A program made the translations under genes and the position numbers. The notes under the pieces are model-generated. The model worked only from the letters and a program-made list of their open reading frames with translations. It was not told the origin of the DNA and did not search any database. A stretch of 64,000 nucleotides of DNA from positions 117,703 through 181,702 of the forward strand of contig VCMS01000082.1 of NCBI GenBank assembly GCA_022539475.1, written 5' to 3'. This DNA comes from Gracilaria domingensis (Eukaryota; Rhodophyta; Florideophyceae; Gracilariales; Gracilariaceae). How positions within the stretch are numbered: position 1 is the stretch's first letter; each line of letters begins with the position of its first letter. This document shows positions 11,405 to 22,279 of the stretch, piece after piece.

Positions 11405-13501
11405 ATGGTGCCACCTGCGCCAAACTCTCGGAACGGTTCGCCCAGGGATGCTGGGGTTTCTCCGCCTAGGCCTCCGCGTTCTCGCGCTTCCGTACCCGCA
11501 AGGTCACCTGACAACGAACAGGTCCCGGAACCCCGGAGAGCTTCTTCAGTCACGTCGGGACCTATGGCCGCTTCTACGGCGGGAGCTCCGCCCGTTACGG
11601 TTACTCCAGCCACGGAGAGACCAGACGATGTGGTTGAAACCCCTGGATACTCGTACCTCGAGGCTCAACTGCGTGTCAGTCAGCTCGCGCAAAACTCGTT
11701 GTTCGAGGATCTGCAGTATCTCAGAAAGAAGCTTGATGAAGCCGAACTCAGAGATACCTCTAATGACATTCGTGTCTTACGTCAGGACGTGAATTCCATT
11801 TTGGAAAGTCTGGGTGTCCCAGCTGCCTTTGTTGAAGCTTATCAATTCTCCATTCGGGAGTTACGAACGGAGGTTGACCGTCTAACGGTTCGTTTGTCCA
11901 CTTTGGAAGAGATCCTCCGGATGGATAACGCGAACGGTACGCGACAGGCCGAAGGCGAAGGCTCGAAGCGCTCGACTCACCGGTCCCCGGTTCGCCGGAA
12001 TCGGAAGTCTAAAAAGGAGCTCCGTTATGACTCAGATTCGTCTAGTTCTAATTCTAGTGTTCGCTCGGCGAAATCGTCCGCCTCCAGCTCGTCGGGAAGC
12101 GAGGAGGGCCGTAACCGGCATCCAGGTCGATCTCGTGGAACGAAGTCGAAAGCGACATGCGCCACTCAAGGAGTGATTCGCTCCCGCGAAAAGGGCAGAC
12201 GTCACTTGGGACTCAAGGAGTTGGAACCAACGAATCTTCTCTACAGGATGCTGTTATCGTATCGGTATTATCGATCGGACGACTCGTCGTCTGACCGTGA
12301 TTCACGGAGCACCGGCAAGGTGAGAGACCATATTAAGCGACTCAACATCGTGTTCACGAAGAAATTCGATGGCGAAGACCCAATCATGGTTCTCGATTTC
12401 CTTGCCCGCTTTGCGCAGGAAGCCGATACACTCGGTATGAACGAGGCTCAAGCGTTTCTCGCTTTACCCTACTTTCTTACAGGGATGGCCGAAGACCAGT
12501 TCAACTCGGTCCGAGGTTCATCTCGTGCGTCCGAGGGGGGTGTTTCATGCTGGCCGGAAGCGGTCCAGTACCTCCTCAGGTCGTATGCAACAGGTAACGC
12601 AATTCACAACGCGACTCTCGCTCTACGAGACACGAAACAGAAGCCTGAAGAGACAGAAACGGCTTTTTCAACCCGGTTGAATAAAGCGTTTCACCGCTGT
12701 GGTAACGTTTATTCTGCTCAGAAAAGATCCACGATGTTCGTGGACGGATTGGATTCGACGATCAGAACCCTAGTGGGGCGATATCGCGAAGAGAAGCGAC
12801 GGCTAACCTATCTGGAATTGGTCCAGTACGCCCAAGCGGAAGGCGATGCTCTTCGAGCGCGCCGTCCGGCGAAACCCCGCCGCTCGAGGGCTCTACTCGT
12901 TAATGAGTCGTCTCACTCACATTCCCTTCATCGTGAAAACTCCGTAAACCCGGATCAGGATAACGTGCACCTCATTGCAAGTACTCCCGATTCGTACGGG
13001 TCTTCAGATCTACCGTCGACCTCGACTCCAACCTCGCAAGGTGACCCAGCACTTTACGTGGGAGGAACGAGGGTGCCAGCAGCACCACTCGCTTATGGGT
13101 CAGGTGGATCCCAAAATTCCCGTCCGGGATGGATTGATACGATACCGCAACGTCGGACAGACGGTAATCGATATATCGATAAGTCGACAACGACCATCTG
13201 TCATCTATGTTACCGACACGGGCACATCTCCCCGGTGTGTATGCTTCCCGCTCGGGAGTTGTCGAAAGTTATCGGGTTTTATGAATCGCTGTCGCCAGCT
13301 GACAAAGCTCGAGTTCCGAGTCAACCATATGAAGAGCAGAAGGCCAGATGTGGCATTCCTATTACAGGACACAACGTTCGAAACGAGGAACCTCGGAACC
13401 CGGCACCACATGCAACCGTGATCGATCCCGAACCTGGGAATCCAGTTTCCCAGCCTGGACAGGGAGCGCCGTCACCGGCTCACCCAGCCCAGAAAAACTG
13501 A
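11405..13501 (+). CDS. gag: Gag polyprotein of element 2 (698 aa)
   Basis: Intact Gag, same length as in element 1a and nearly the same sequence, including long identical blocks in the Ser/Arg-rich region. The frame is open further upstream to 11258, but the ATG at 11405 aligns with the only ATG start possible in element 1a. The CCHC knuckle (CHLCYRHGHISPVC) lies at about residues 598-611, followed by a Pro-rich tail. The TGA at 13499-13501 overlaps the open pol frame, which lies at -1. This is the only intact sense-strand protein of the element, so it could be supplied in trans or used with enzymes from another copy. Confidence 0.92.
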   Translation: MVPPAPNSRNGSPRDAGVSPPRPPRSRASVPARSPDNEQVPEPRRASSVTSGPMAASTAGAPPVTVTPATERPDDVVETPGYSYLEAQLRVSQLAQNSLFEDLQYLRKKLDEAELRDTSNDIRVLRQDVNSILESLGVPAAFVEAYQFSIRELRTEVDRLTVRLSTLEEILRMDNANGTRQAEGEGSKRSTHRSPVRRNRKSKKELRYDSDSSSSNSSVRSAKSSASSSSGSEEGRNRHPGRSRGTKSKATCATQGVIRSREKGRRHLGLKELEPTNLLYRMLLSYRYYRSDDSSSDRDSRSTGKVRDHIKRLNIVFTKKFDGEDPIMVLDFLARFAQEADTLGMNEAQAFLALPYFLTGMAEDQFNSVRGSSRASEGGVSCWPEAVQYLLRSYATGNAIHNATLALRDTKQKPEETETAFSTRLNKAFHRCGNVYSAQKRSTMFVDGLDSTIRTLVGRYREEKRRLTYLELVQYAQAEGDALRARRPAKPRRSRALLVNESSHSHSLHRENSVNPDQDNVHLIASTPDSYGSSDLPSTSTPTSQGDPALYVGGTRVPAAPLAYGSGGSQNSRPGWIDTIPQRRTDGNRYIDKSTTTICHLCYRHGHISPVCMLPARELSKVIGFYESLSPADKARVPSQPYEEQKARCGIPITGHNVRNEEPRNPAPHATVIDPEPGNPVSQPGQGAPSPAHPAQKN
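13492..13498 (+). promoter_or_regulatory. Candidate -1 frameshift slip site at gag end
   Basis: GAAAAAC occupies the last two sense codons (AAA AAC) before the gag TGA; slipping back one base enters the pol frame, which is open across the overlap from 13348. The same bases precede the gag stop of element 1a (1835-1841, reverse strand). It is similar to, but not exactly, the canonical A-AAA-AAC heptamer. Confidence 0.5.
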
Positions 13502-16500
13502 TCTTGGGAGTTTCCTTTACGGAAGGGGCGTCTCCTGAGCCGAAGTTGGAGACGCCCGAGGCGCCGCCGCTTCGCTCCCCGGCCCAATTCCTTAACAGGA
13601 TAGTCCTCACGAGGAAGATAGCTCAAACGGACGTGGACTCAGAACCATTGATGGTTCTACGTCGCCCGTGGGTGCGGTCCCGCAATTTCCGTACTCCGGA
13701 TAGAGTCCTTGTGATGGCCAAAAGGAACTATAAGGTTTATGCCGACCTCGGCCTATCACACCAGTTTATGGTTCGACAACTGTCTGTTCTAGACACAGGC
13801 GCTGCGCCGAACTTAATTCACTCTTCGTTAGTGCCCCCGGCACTTCGGGAATTTGTCCGCTACGGTCCAGGATTGGATTTCGCCGACACGAATAATCGCC
13901 CGTTGCGTACGTCCGGTTTTATAACTCTCACTGTGAGATTTGGCACCTACGTGGTGAAAATTGAATTCGTTGTTTGCGACTCTCTCGCAGCACCGGTTAT
14001 TCTCGGTTGTGAGTTTTGTGACCGCTTTGTTGAGGCTATCCGCCCCAGGGCGAAGACCGTGGAATTAGAAGACGGAAGTACTATTCCGATAGTTCGGAAG
14101 CCGCTCAAACGCGCAATCCGGAAGCGTGTACCATTATCTGTGGCTCAGGACGTTCCAAACATGGATCCTAAATCTACGAAGCTTCGTGTCGCGAAATCAA
14201 TGGCCATTCAACCGGAATCCCAGGTCTGGGTGCAGTGCACATCCAAGCAACATGGAATTCATTTGGTTCAACCATCATCATCGTTATACGATCAGCGGCA
14301 ACTCGCTTTGGCGAATGGCGTTGTCTCTATCGAGCCCGATAAACTCTTTAAGGTACTTGTCGCTAACTTTGGCAAATCCACTCAGTGGCTTGTCAAACAT
14401 CAAGTACTGGGCTCAGTCCTCCCACACCCGAAGGCGCTAGTACAAACGAGAATACCCATGTCCGAGGTTCTCGGTGTTACTAACCCTAAGGAGGGGGAGA
14501 GAGAAATGGAAACTTCCGCCGCGTCGGATGATGCCGTAACCGCCGAAGTGCACATGGTTAATTCGGGTCACGAACCACCGATCACCTCGGTAAGAAAGCG
14601 CTACCGCCTGGTACAGACCAGATAGATCCTGTCGAGGAGTTAGAGAAGTCGAATCTGGATCACGTCCCAGCGTCTCATCGAGAGAGGTTAAGGGATATGC
14701 TCCGAGACTTTACTCCCATGTGGGATGGTTCCCTTGGAACGATTGGAATTACGGAACACCGTATTGATCTGCTCCCAGACACTCGCCCTAATGCGCAACA
14801 CCCTTATCGGGCCGGCCCGAAGGCTCGGGAAGAGGAGAAATCTCAAGTCGAGAAGATGCTACGTGCTGACGTAATTGAGCCCGCTCAGTCACCATGGGCA
14901 TCGCCCGTTGTACTTGTTCCGAAATCGGATGGATCGTGGCGATTTTGTATCGATTACAGGCGACTCAACGCCGTTACCGTCAAAGACGTATATCCGATAC
15001 CCCGGAAGGATGAGTACATCGAATCGCTTGGCATTGCAAGAGTGTTTACAGCCCTCGATGCCAATTGGGGTTACTGGCAGGTTCCCAATCAGGAAGGAAG
15101 ACCGCGACAAAACCGCGTTTGTATGCCATCAAGGCTTATACTGCTTTAAACGCATGCCTTTCGGATTGACGAATGCTTCCGCTACGTTTCAGCGTGCAAT
15201 TGACATTCTGTTAGCCAGATTCAAGTGGAAAACTTGTTTGGTATACTTGGACGACATCGTCGTGTTTTCCAGCAACCTGGAAGATCATATCGCCCATGTG
15301 AGGGAAGTAATGCAAGTTTTGCAGGACGCAGGTGTTACCCTGAAACTCAAGAAATGTGAGTTCTGTTCCCACTCGGTGAAATATCTTGGTCATATTATCC
15401 GGCCCGAACAGCTCTCGATCGACGAGGTACGAGTGAAGTCGTTAAAGGACGCAAAACATCCGACGACTCAAACGGAACTCCGCTCATTTCTCCGACTGTG
15501 TAACGTTTACCGTCGCTTCGTGCCGAACTTTGCTGACACCGCACTCCCCCTCAACACTCTCCTTCGAAAAGGACAACCAGTCAAACTGGAACCCTTTGGC
15601 GATGCGGAAGCATCTGCCTTTTCGTCGCTGGTCGACGCTGTTACGTCTCCGCCTATCTTGGCACTACCCACTCCTGGGCTTCCTTATGAAGTGGATACTG
15701 ATGCCAGTAAGTACCAAGTTGGTTGTGCATTGTTTCAAGTCTCGGAAGAAGGCGAGCGCCGCCCAATCGGATACTGGTCTCGTTCTCTGAACGTGCACGA
15801 ACGCAACTACTCAGTCTCTGAGAAAGAGTGTCTCGCCGTTGTCTGGGCGTTAACCACACTGAGACCCTATCTCATGGGGACCCATTTTTGGGTGCATATC
15901 GACCATTCGGCCCTCCGATGGCTCATGGATATCTCCGAGCCCTCGGGTCGTCTTATGAGGTGGCGCCTCCGTCTATCGGAATTTGACTTCGATGTCAGGT
16001 ACAAGAAGGGAACCCTGAACTTACAGGCCGACGCACTCTCGCGTCTGGGAACTTCTGGTGAAACAGAGTCAGTCATCGACGATGAAATACCATGCTTCAT
16101 GATGAAAGACCTGGAACAGGAGACCGAGATTTCGGAAGACGTTTGCGACGATGTACTCGCCGCAGAACCGGCTGAACCACCCCCTGGTTCATTCGAGCCC
16201 ATTACGGCTGAAGAGTTGATACGCGAACAACATGAGGATCCTTTCTGCACGCAGATAATGGTCCGCCTCAACGGGGGTTTTAAACTACCCTTTGTTACCA
16301 ATGATCAGGGATTCCTTGTCAGAATTGTCGAAAAACGACCTCGAATTGTCGTTCCTCACTCCTTACAACGGAGAGTCCTCCACATCTCGCATTATGTGAA
16401 GGTAGGAGCTCACCCTGGTGGCAGGAAGTTGTACTTAACCGTCCATAGGGACTTCTATTGGCCCGCCATGGCTTTCGACTACTATGCAGTACGCCGCTCG

Positions 16501-18028
16501 TGCACGGAATGCGCAAAAAATAACGTCAAACTACGACGAGTTTCAAAGAAACTGACGCCGTTCCCAGCTTTCGCCCCTCTAGAGTTTGTCGCTATCGACC
16601 TTCTTGGTGAACTAATTCGGACTGCCCGAGGTAACCGATATCTCCTGGTTATTACCGACAGGTTTTCGAAACTCGTACGAACTGTTCCGTTGAAACGGAT
16701 TACTGCGGCCGCGGTCGCTGAGTCGTTTGTAACGCATTGGGTTTTTGTATACGGACCGCCCGTTCATCTGTTATCAGACAATGGCTCGCAATTTGGTGCG
16801 AATTTCTTTCAGGACGTTTGTCGCATCTTGGATATCAAGAATTTGTTTACTACAACCTATCATCCCCAGTGTAATGGCAGGTAGAACGATTTAATCGTAC
16901 TATGCTTAACGAATTAAGATCCTACGTAGCAGATCACCCAAAGGATTGGGACCTGTACACTGACGCAATTACATATGCGTATAATACCCAGGTACATCGG
17001 GTCACGTCGTTATCGCCGTTTGAGCTCGTTCTTTCGAGAATACCGCCTCCGGTAGCAATTGAAGCTCAACCGACGTTGTCGTCCACTCCGTCACCTCGGA
17101 CGTACAGGGATACCTAAAAAAACTGGTTAAAGACCATGGTACCGGTTGCCCGGAAAGCCATGGAGAAGGCTCAGCTTGCTTTCAAGAAGAATTTTGATCG
17201 CCGTCTCCGCGGTAAGTTGCCTGTGGTCAAGGCTGACGACTTCGTTTTCGTCCGAAAGGAATATTATAATCCTGAGAAGGAACATCGACATAAGCTGTCT
17301 CCCATCGCTGATGGACCGTATCGTGTTATCTCCGTCGCGCCCGACACCGTCGTTCTCGACATAGACGATCAGCACGAACGCATCTCGCGAGACCGCGTGG
17401 TTCTAGCTCCGCCTTCGGCCGACGCACAACCATGGGCTACCAGTACCCCATCAAGGGATCCTACGCTACAGGAAGAGCTGCATTCAGCCGACGCTCCGTC
17501 ACGCCCCGCAATTCTTCCGCACCCGGATCGAGGTTTATCGGATCTACCGAACGTAGAGGACTCTGACCTCAGAGATTTATTTACTTTAACTTGGAATAAC
17601 CCAAATAACTCTACACGAGTGTATATACGGGTTAATCCCCCCCCCATCTGCTCATGGAGCCCGTACCGTCACCTAAGGAGGGGGAGGGAAATGCAGCAAC
17701 TGCAAACACTTTTGTTGACACCCCGGTGCCGTCTGGTTCTCCACGTCCTGGAACTCCTGCGCCAACTGCTAGCACAGTGACTCCTACTAGAGATTCGCGA
17801 AGTCTAGTTGCCAACGCTGGCGAGGTCCGCAACGGAAAGGCAACCACTGCTGTGGAGACACGAGAAAGTGTTAACACTCGTCCCCGAGAAATTCAGGGAC
17901 CCGCAGATACTGTACCCCAATCTGGGAAGTCGCACGTCTCGACGTCGCCCCATCGCGTTTCGAAGGAGAAACGTACTGTGAAAACAGTATCCGCCGATCC
18001 GGATCAACCGTCTTACGCGGATAATTGA
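13502..18028 (+). pseudogene. pol: Element 2 Pol: protease, RT, RNase H and integrase, broken
   Basis: The protease motif is LDTGAAPN near 13790. RT runs from about 14800, with YLDD near 15245. RNase H spans about 15690-16060 (DTDASKY ... SEKECLAVVWAL ... IDHSALRWL). Integrase has an HHCC head and the D, D-35-E triad (AIDLLG, SDNGSQF, then the E after the break). Breaks visible: loss of one T near 14594; one extra C at 15084-15086 in RT, shared with element 1a; loss of one G near 16879 in the integrase core; and TAA at 17115-17117 where the host element has TGG. The tail ends with DPDQP and a stop at 18028, at the same place as the host element. RT keeps all catalytic motifs in pieces. Confidence 0.92.
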
Positions 18029-18389
18029 CGGTGTGAAGCGAGCCAGACTTGGCCTGGGTTAACTCATGTGTGAGTGGGTTTGAGAGAGTACCATTTCAAT
18101 GGTTACCCTTACAGGACTTGACGTTTTTGTGACGTAACACTCCGAGGAGTACAACCACGTCGCGTGGAGAGTTGGCGCTTGGTTTTGAGGTTGCGCCGCC
18201 GCCGCAAATGCGGACGAACGCATCTCCCCGACTTGTTTTTGGGAAATAATCGTGTCAAACGCGCGCAGCGCGGGGACACAGCAATGTGTGGTGATTCTTA
18301 ATGAGTGGCTGTCAGCTGCATCCACGTGGACCGCCGAACACGGCGTACTATCGTCAGATGTGCCAGATTGTGGGGCCAATCAATGGAAA

Positions 18390-18995
18390 ACGATGGCACA
18401 TGGCCCGTGGCCGGGCGAGCCGCCGCCCTGCATAGGGAGTATGATTGGCATGCCTCTTCAGCAGAACGGTCACCATGGTGAAGTCGAAAGACCATTCAAC
18501 CGGGAGCGCTACTACTCGATGGTCTCCCTAGCAAAAGCGGTCAACGTTCAACCGTTATACTCGACTGTTCGAGAGCTTTCAGGAGACCCTCTCGCCCTGG
18601 GAAGAGAACGCGTGACTCGCGAGTTATAGTATCGCCGCAACGGGCGACCCCCGCGAAGCTCGCACATAGAGAACGAACTCCACCGCGTGGAAGACATCTC
18701 CGAGGGAGTTCCTAAATCTCTATTAGGCCCCGCGAGGCGGCCCATTTCAATGGGAATTGCTCAGCAGCCTACGAAGGCCCGCAGCCGGGAAGTGTATTCA
18801 CAGGAATTTTTGATAGACCGCATAGTGCGCCATGTCGTGAAAGACGGGGAAGTGCTTTATCAGGTCCGTTGGTACGGATACGCTCCTGATGAGGATACTT
18901 GGGAACCAATTGAACACCTACCGCGGTCCAAGATCATCGCCTATTATCGGCGCAAGCACTTAGCTTACCCTCCAGACTTGGATTCCGCCCAGTAG
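18390..18995 (+). pseudogene. Element 2 ORF3 with chromodomain
   Basis: A separate coding stretch downstream of integrase. The part to 18629 shares GPGEPPPC with the host element and ends in a TAG where the host has CAG. The same frame then reopens into a chromodomain (about 18800-18950: EFLIDRIVRHV, YQVRWYGYAPDEDTWEPIEHL, AYYRR). The aromatic cage positions (F, W, W) are present. The chromodomain likely reads a histone methyl mark and steers integration, as in chromoviruses, but here it is not fused to integrase: about 760 bp and a conserved stop lie between. The upstream start is uncertain; the first ATG in the conserved part is near 18391, and translation might instead depend on splicing or readthrough. 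Confidence 0.72.
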
Positions 18996-19423
18996 GTTAG
19001 TCCCAAGGCTTCCTTGCCGTTGTCATCCTACTGGCCCGCTCGCGGGATGAATTGGTATCTGGTTAAAGATAGAAGAATCCCTGTGGGAAGGAACCCCAAG
19101 GGATGAAGAAAAAGAAGTACTCCGGGTCACGGACGCCGATTTATCGAACTTAGCGAACTACCGTATTACGGTCCCACGCAAATTAACGCGGATATAAGGT
19201 GAATGGATGCGAAGACGCACGGTTACTCAGGGAGGAGGAACTCTGGAAGAGGAGTAATCGGAATCGATGAAGAAGGAAGAACAATGATACCGGAACCCGG
19301 CTAAGAAGCGAGAAGTTACCGACTTTCGGTTTATTCTATGACAGAAGTTATACCACTAGTTTGGTTGTTGTTCATCCAACGTTGCGTCGTCCGCACTCAA
19401 ACGAGGTCGTCCCACTGTTGGAT
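18996..19423. other. Conserved spacer between ORF3 and antisense ORF (element 2)
   Basis: No coding potential seen. Shares the 18-base block at 19129-19146 and a GAAGTTATACC block with the host element, as described for 9230-9618. Sense and antisense ORFs converge here. Confidence 0.5.
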
Positions 19424-21244
19424 TCACGGTAAACCCGTCGAGGGTCCCGCGCCTCCCGTGTTCGACGGACCACCTTGAGAAGGACTCGCAAACGTCTGCG
19501 CACCCAGAGTCATCAACTGGCCGAGGTCATACATGTCCGGTGGGACCGGTACTCCGAAGTTCAGGAGCTGATTACGCATCGCGATGGCCCGCGGATCGAT
19601 GTTTCCCTGGGAAGGGCCTACACCCCAACCCGTGGGGGCCACTGGCAAATTGCCTGCTCCAGCTTCTGGATTCGTTACCGTCCCAAGCGGCTGACCGACC
19701 AGCACCTCGTTTTCTACCATATCATCCACCATTGGATCGTCCTCGTTGGCTGAAGGATAGTAATCATCGCAAAACATGAACCCAACCGGGTGACCCTCCG
19801 CGACAACCCTAGGAATTTGTCGCAGAGCATGCGCTTGGTCGCGTGACACCACGACACCCTCCCACGGGTCGTAATAGACAAAATCCCCGGCTCCTGGATG
19901 CCTGCGCCCAGGTGAACGATCATGAGATGACCTACTCCCGCGTGGGACGTTTTCCGCCGGCACTTGGCCCCAATTGATCTTCTCGATGAGATCGAGGATG
20001 TACTCGAGCTCGAGAACGTTGTCTTCTGAACCCAGAGCGGTGTGGAGATCCAGCGTCCTCAGGACGAGCCGCAGCTTCGGCGGAATGTACCAAACACGGT
20101 GTTGATCATAGGCCTCCCAAAGCATGAACGCGGCAACGCGAGCCGCCCATTCAGCCATGAAAAGAATCCAATACCCTGAGTTGGGATTCGCAAGCATGCG
20201 CGACCCCACGTAGGAGATACAAGGGGGCAGTTCCGCGAAACAACCGCGATGAACTTCGTACATGCTCCACCACGCTGGAAGGGACGGGAATCGCCCCGCC
20301 AACGCCGTCGGGCGCAACCGCTCAACCTCGATGTTCTGATAGGGAATCAGATACCCGAACAGGGACCTCCACTTGCGCTCATTCCGCAGCCTGTCGAAGA
20401 ACGACCCACCCCCAGAAGGACGTCGCAGATGGCGAAATTCTGCTCGGATGATAGGCCTGTGAAACAGGAGGATGTCAGATGGCATTTCCTGAGGGAAGGC
20501 AGCTGAGGCTGAGAACTCCGCCAGGTTCGCGCCATACTGAATTTCCCCGTACGTTCGGAAGCGAGATAAGTCGAAACCGTATGACGGTGGAATCAGCTCT
20601 GCAAAAGAGGCCCGCTCTTTACGGTAGTACGCGAGCCGCGCCATTGCCGCTCTGGCTTGATCCAACGTCTCTTACTGACGACCGCGTCTCTGCCGCGATA
20701 TAAGATGAGTCGGCATCGCTACGCGGTTCCTCGAATCCCAGGAGTCGACCATGTCGCGAGGAAGGCCGCCAGGCAGCAAACCGTTCTCGGTATAAGTATC
20801 GACTAACGCCACGTTGCGTACCGCCGTCGGATGGAACCAGGGAGCTCTGGAGTACGTCCAACTTCCGTCCGTTTTCGGATCCTGTGTCAAGAGTGACTCG
20901 CGCGCAATCCAGCCACCTGGAGTAGCCAGCAATGGCACGTCATGCGCAGAGTTCCACGCAGCTACGTCGACCGGGTTCGGTGTCGGAGTGTGACTTTGAA
21001 TCTGTAACAGAGGAGCTGTGGCGAAGCCACCGAGATACCCAGTCGCGGGAACAGATGGACTCGGGTTGCCCGACGCCCCAGGCTGGGAAGGCTGGTCGCT
21101 GTCCTGGTAAGAATCCATCGCAGGGACGATCTGAGGAGAGTCTGGGACCGCCGAGTCGTCGGAACGCACTGTAACTGCGGAAGAACTGGCTGTAGAACCG
21201 TGAGGCTCGTTGCGACGAGGGACCGGGATGTCGGTAAGGCTCAT
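19424..21244 (-). CDS. Antisense accessory ORF of element 2 (about 606 codons, one in-frame stop)
   Basis: A long minus-strand frame between the chromodomain ORF and the 3' LTR, interrupted only by TAA at 20672-20674. The chosen ATG (21244) aligns with the well-placed ATG of the host-element copy; the frame is also open back into the LTR to 21487. Regions: a Ser/Asp-rich N terminus (about 70 aa); a conserved block with PWFHPTAVRN and YTENG-LPGGL; a central region rich in Arg and aromatics (FFDRLRNERKWRS, CISY, WAARVAAFMLWEAYD); then PGRRHPGAG, FVYYDPWEGV, an acidic patch (EDDPMVDD) and a Pro/Gly-rich tail. No cysteine motif, signal peptide or clear membrane span. I do not recognise the family. 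Conservation against the host copy is mostly by synonymous change, so protein function is inferred even though the role is unknown. Confidence 0.75.
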
Positions 21245-21254
21245 TGCAGCTTGC

Positions 21255-21264
21255 GTATTTATAC
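21255..21264 (-). promoter_or_regulatory. TATA-like motif just upstream of antisense ORF
   Basis: Minus-strand GTATAAATAC ends about 10 bases before the ATG at 21244. The host-element copy has TATATAA (23447-23453) at the same distance from its ATG. If these are true TATA boxes the transcript would start downstream of this ATG and a later Met (about 40 codons in, present in both copies) would be used. Confidence 0.4.
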
Positions 21265-21310
21265 TCTTCTCCATTGAAAGTCTCCGCTGTTCTCGGCAAC
21301 GCCTCGAGGC

Positions 21311-21324
21311 TAAGGAGGGGGATG
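21311..21324 (+). other. Polypurine tract of element 2
   Basis: TAAGGAGGGGGATG directly precedes the 3' LTR at 21325; the same tract (TAAGGAGGGGGATA, 23501-23514) precedes the host-element LTR. This is the expected plus-strand primer site. Confidence 0.85.
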
Positions 21325-22274
21325 TGTAGAGCAAACGCGGAAACGCGGTATCGGTGAAGTTGATACTCATAACTCGTGCACCGAGGTATGATCCTAGGAA
21401 AGGAAGGTATGAAACTTGGCCCAAAACTGGGATATTTTGAGGTGGTTGGATGTCGGAATGTCCGCTGGACTGGCCATGGTGTGGCACGTGGTATTGAGTG
21501 GTCGTGGGTACACGTGGTCTGATTTGGGTCTATTCACAGAGGAATTGTTTCGATAGTCGAATTATTTACTGGCCGCTGAAGCGGGCTGTGCACGTACACC
21601 ACGTGTGTGGCTTTGCACAAGTGTGCACCAAATTATTTAATTTAGTTTAACTAATTTACCGGTTACGGTATAAGAGGTGACCTCGCGGCCACCTCCACCT
21701 TCAGTAAAGGGTAACCGGGTTCGGCTCTGGACTAGTTTCGCCTGCGCGAAGTGCACCACTCCTCCCGGAGAGTCACCGCGTACGGCACGTTCTAGCTCCA
21801 TTCCCCGGGATCTTCCAGGCAATTCTGATCATTTGTGGCCATTGCCCTCGGGCTCATTCCGTCTTCGGACACCTTACATTGTGCAGATACCTGCTTACCC
21901 ACAAGTGGTAGAACTACCAACTCTGTATAGAGATCTTTGCCGCGTGGGCTGAATACACGTCTCCGTCCCCCGCCGCCGGGCCTGTTGCCGCTTTCCGCAC
22001 GCCCGGCCGGGGGTTTCCTCTAGTCTTTCCCTCTTTTTCCCTTTTCTGCCTAGGGTTTCCACTGCCCGCTGGTGCGGCCCATCACTGTGGCCTGCGTTCT
22101 CGGATCTTTACCTAGCCTGTTCCCCGTCAACCTCCGAGGTATATCCCGAGGCAAGGGCGGTCTTACACCCGCCATTTTCCGTACTCGGAGGGCTCTTTCT
22201 CTGAGTCTACCTCCTCTAGAGAGCAAGGACTCGAACGCCTTGAGTGTCTCTCCCGTCCCCGGGTTTGCACTACA
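21325..22274 (+). repeat. 3' LTR of element 2 (family A)
   Basis: 950 bp with the same termini as the 5' LTR. I see about ten scattered substitutions relative to 10278-11227 and no indels. Followed by the CCTCG duplication (22275-22279). Confidence 0.95.
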
Positions 22275-22279
22275 CCTCG
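22275..22279. repeat. Target site duplication CCTCG, right copy
   Basis: Matches 10273-10277; marks the right junction of element 2 with the host element. Confidence 0.92.

Larger units (their letters stand above)
10278..22274 (+). mobile_element. Ty3/gypsy LTR retrotransposon, element 2 (complete structure, 11997 bp)
   Basis: Two 950-bp LTRs (10278-11227 and 21325-22274) bound the element, with a primer-binding-site candidate after the first, a purine tract before the second and a CCTCG duplication on both sides. Internal order: gag, pol (PR-RT-RH-IN), chromodomain ORF3 (+), then a long antisense ORF (-). I count about ten differences between the two LTRs over 950 bp (about 99% identity), so the insertion is fairly recent. 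Pol nevertheless carries several frameshifts and stops, so this copy cannot make its own enzymes unless recoding occurs. It sits inside the antisense ORF of the host element. Confidence 0.95.
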
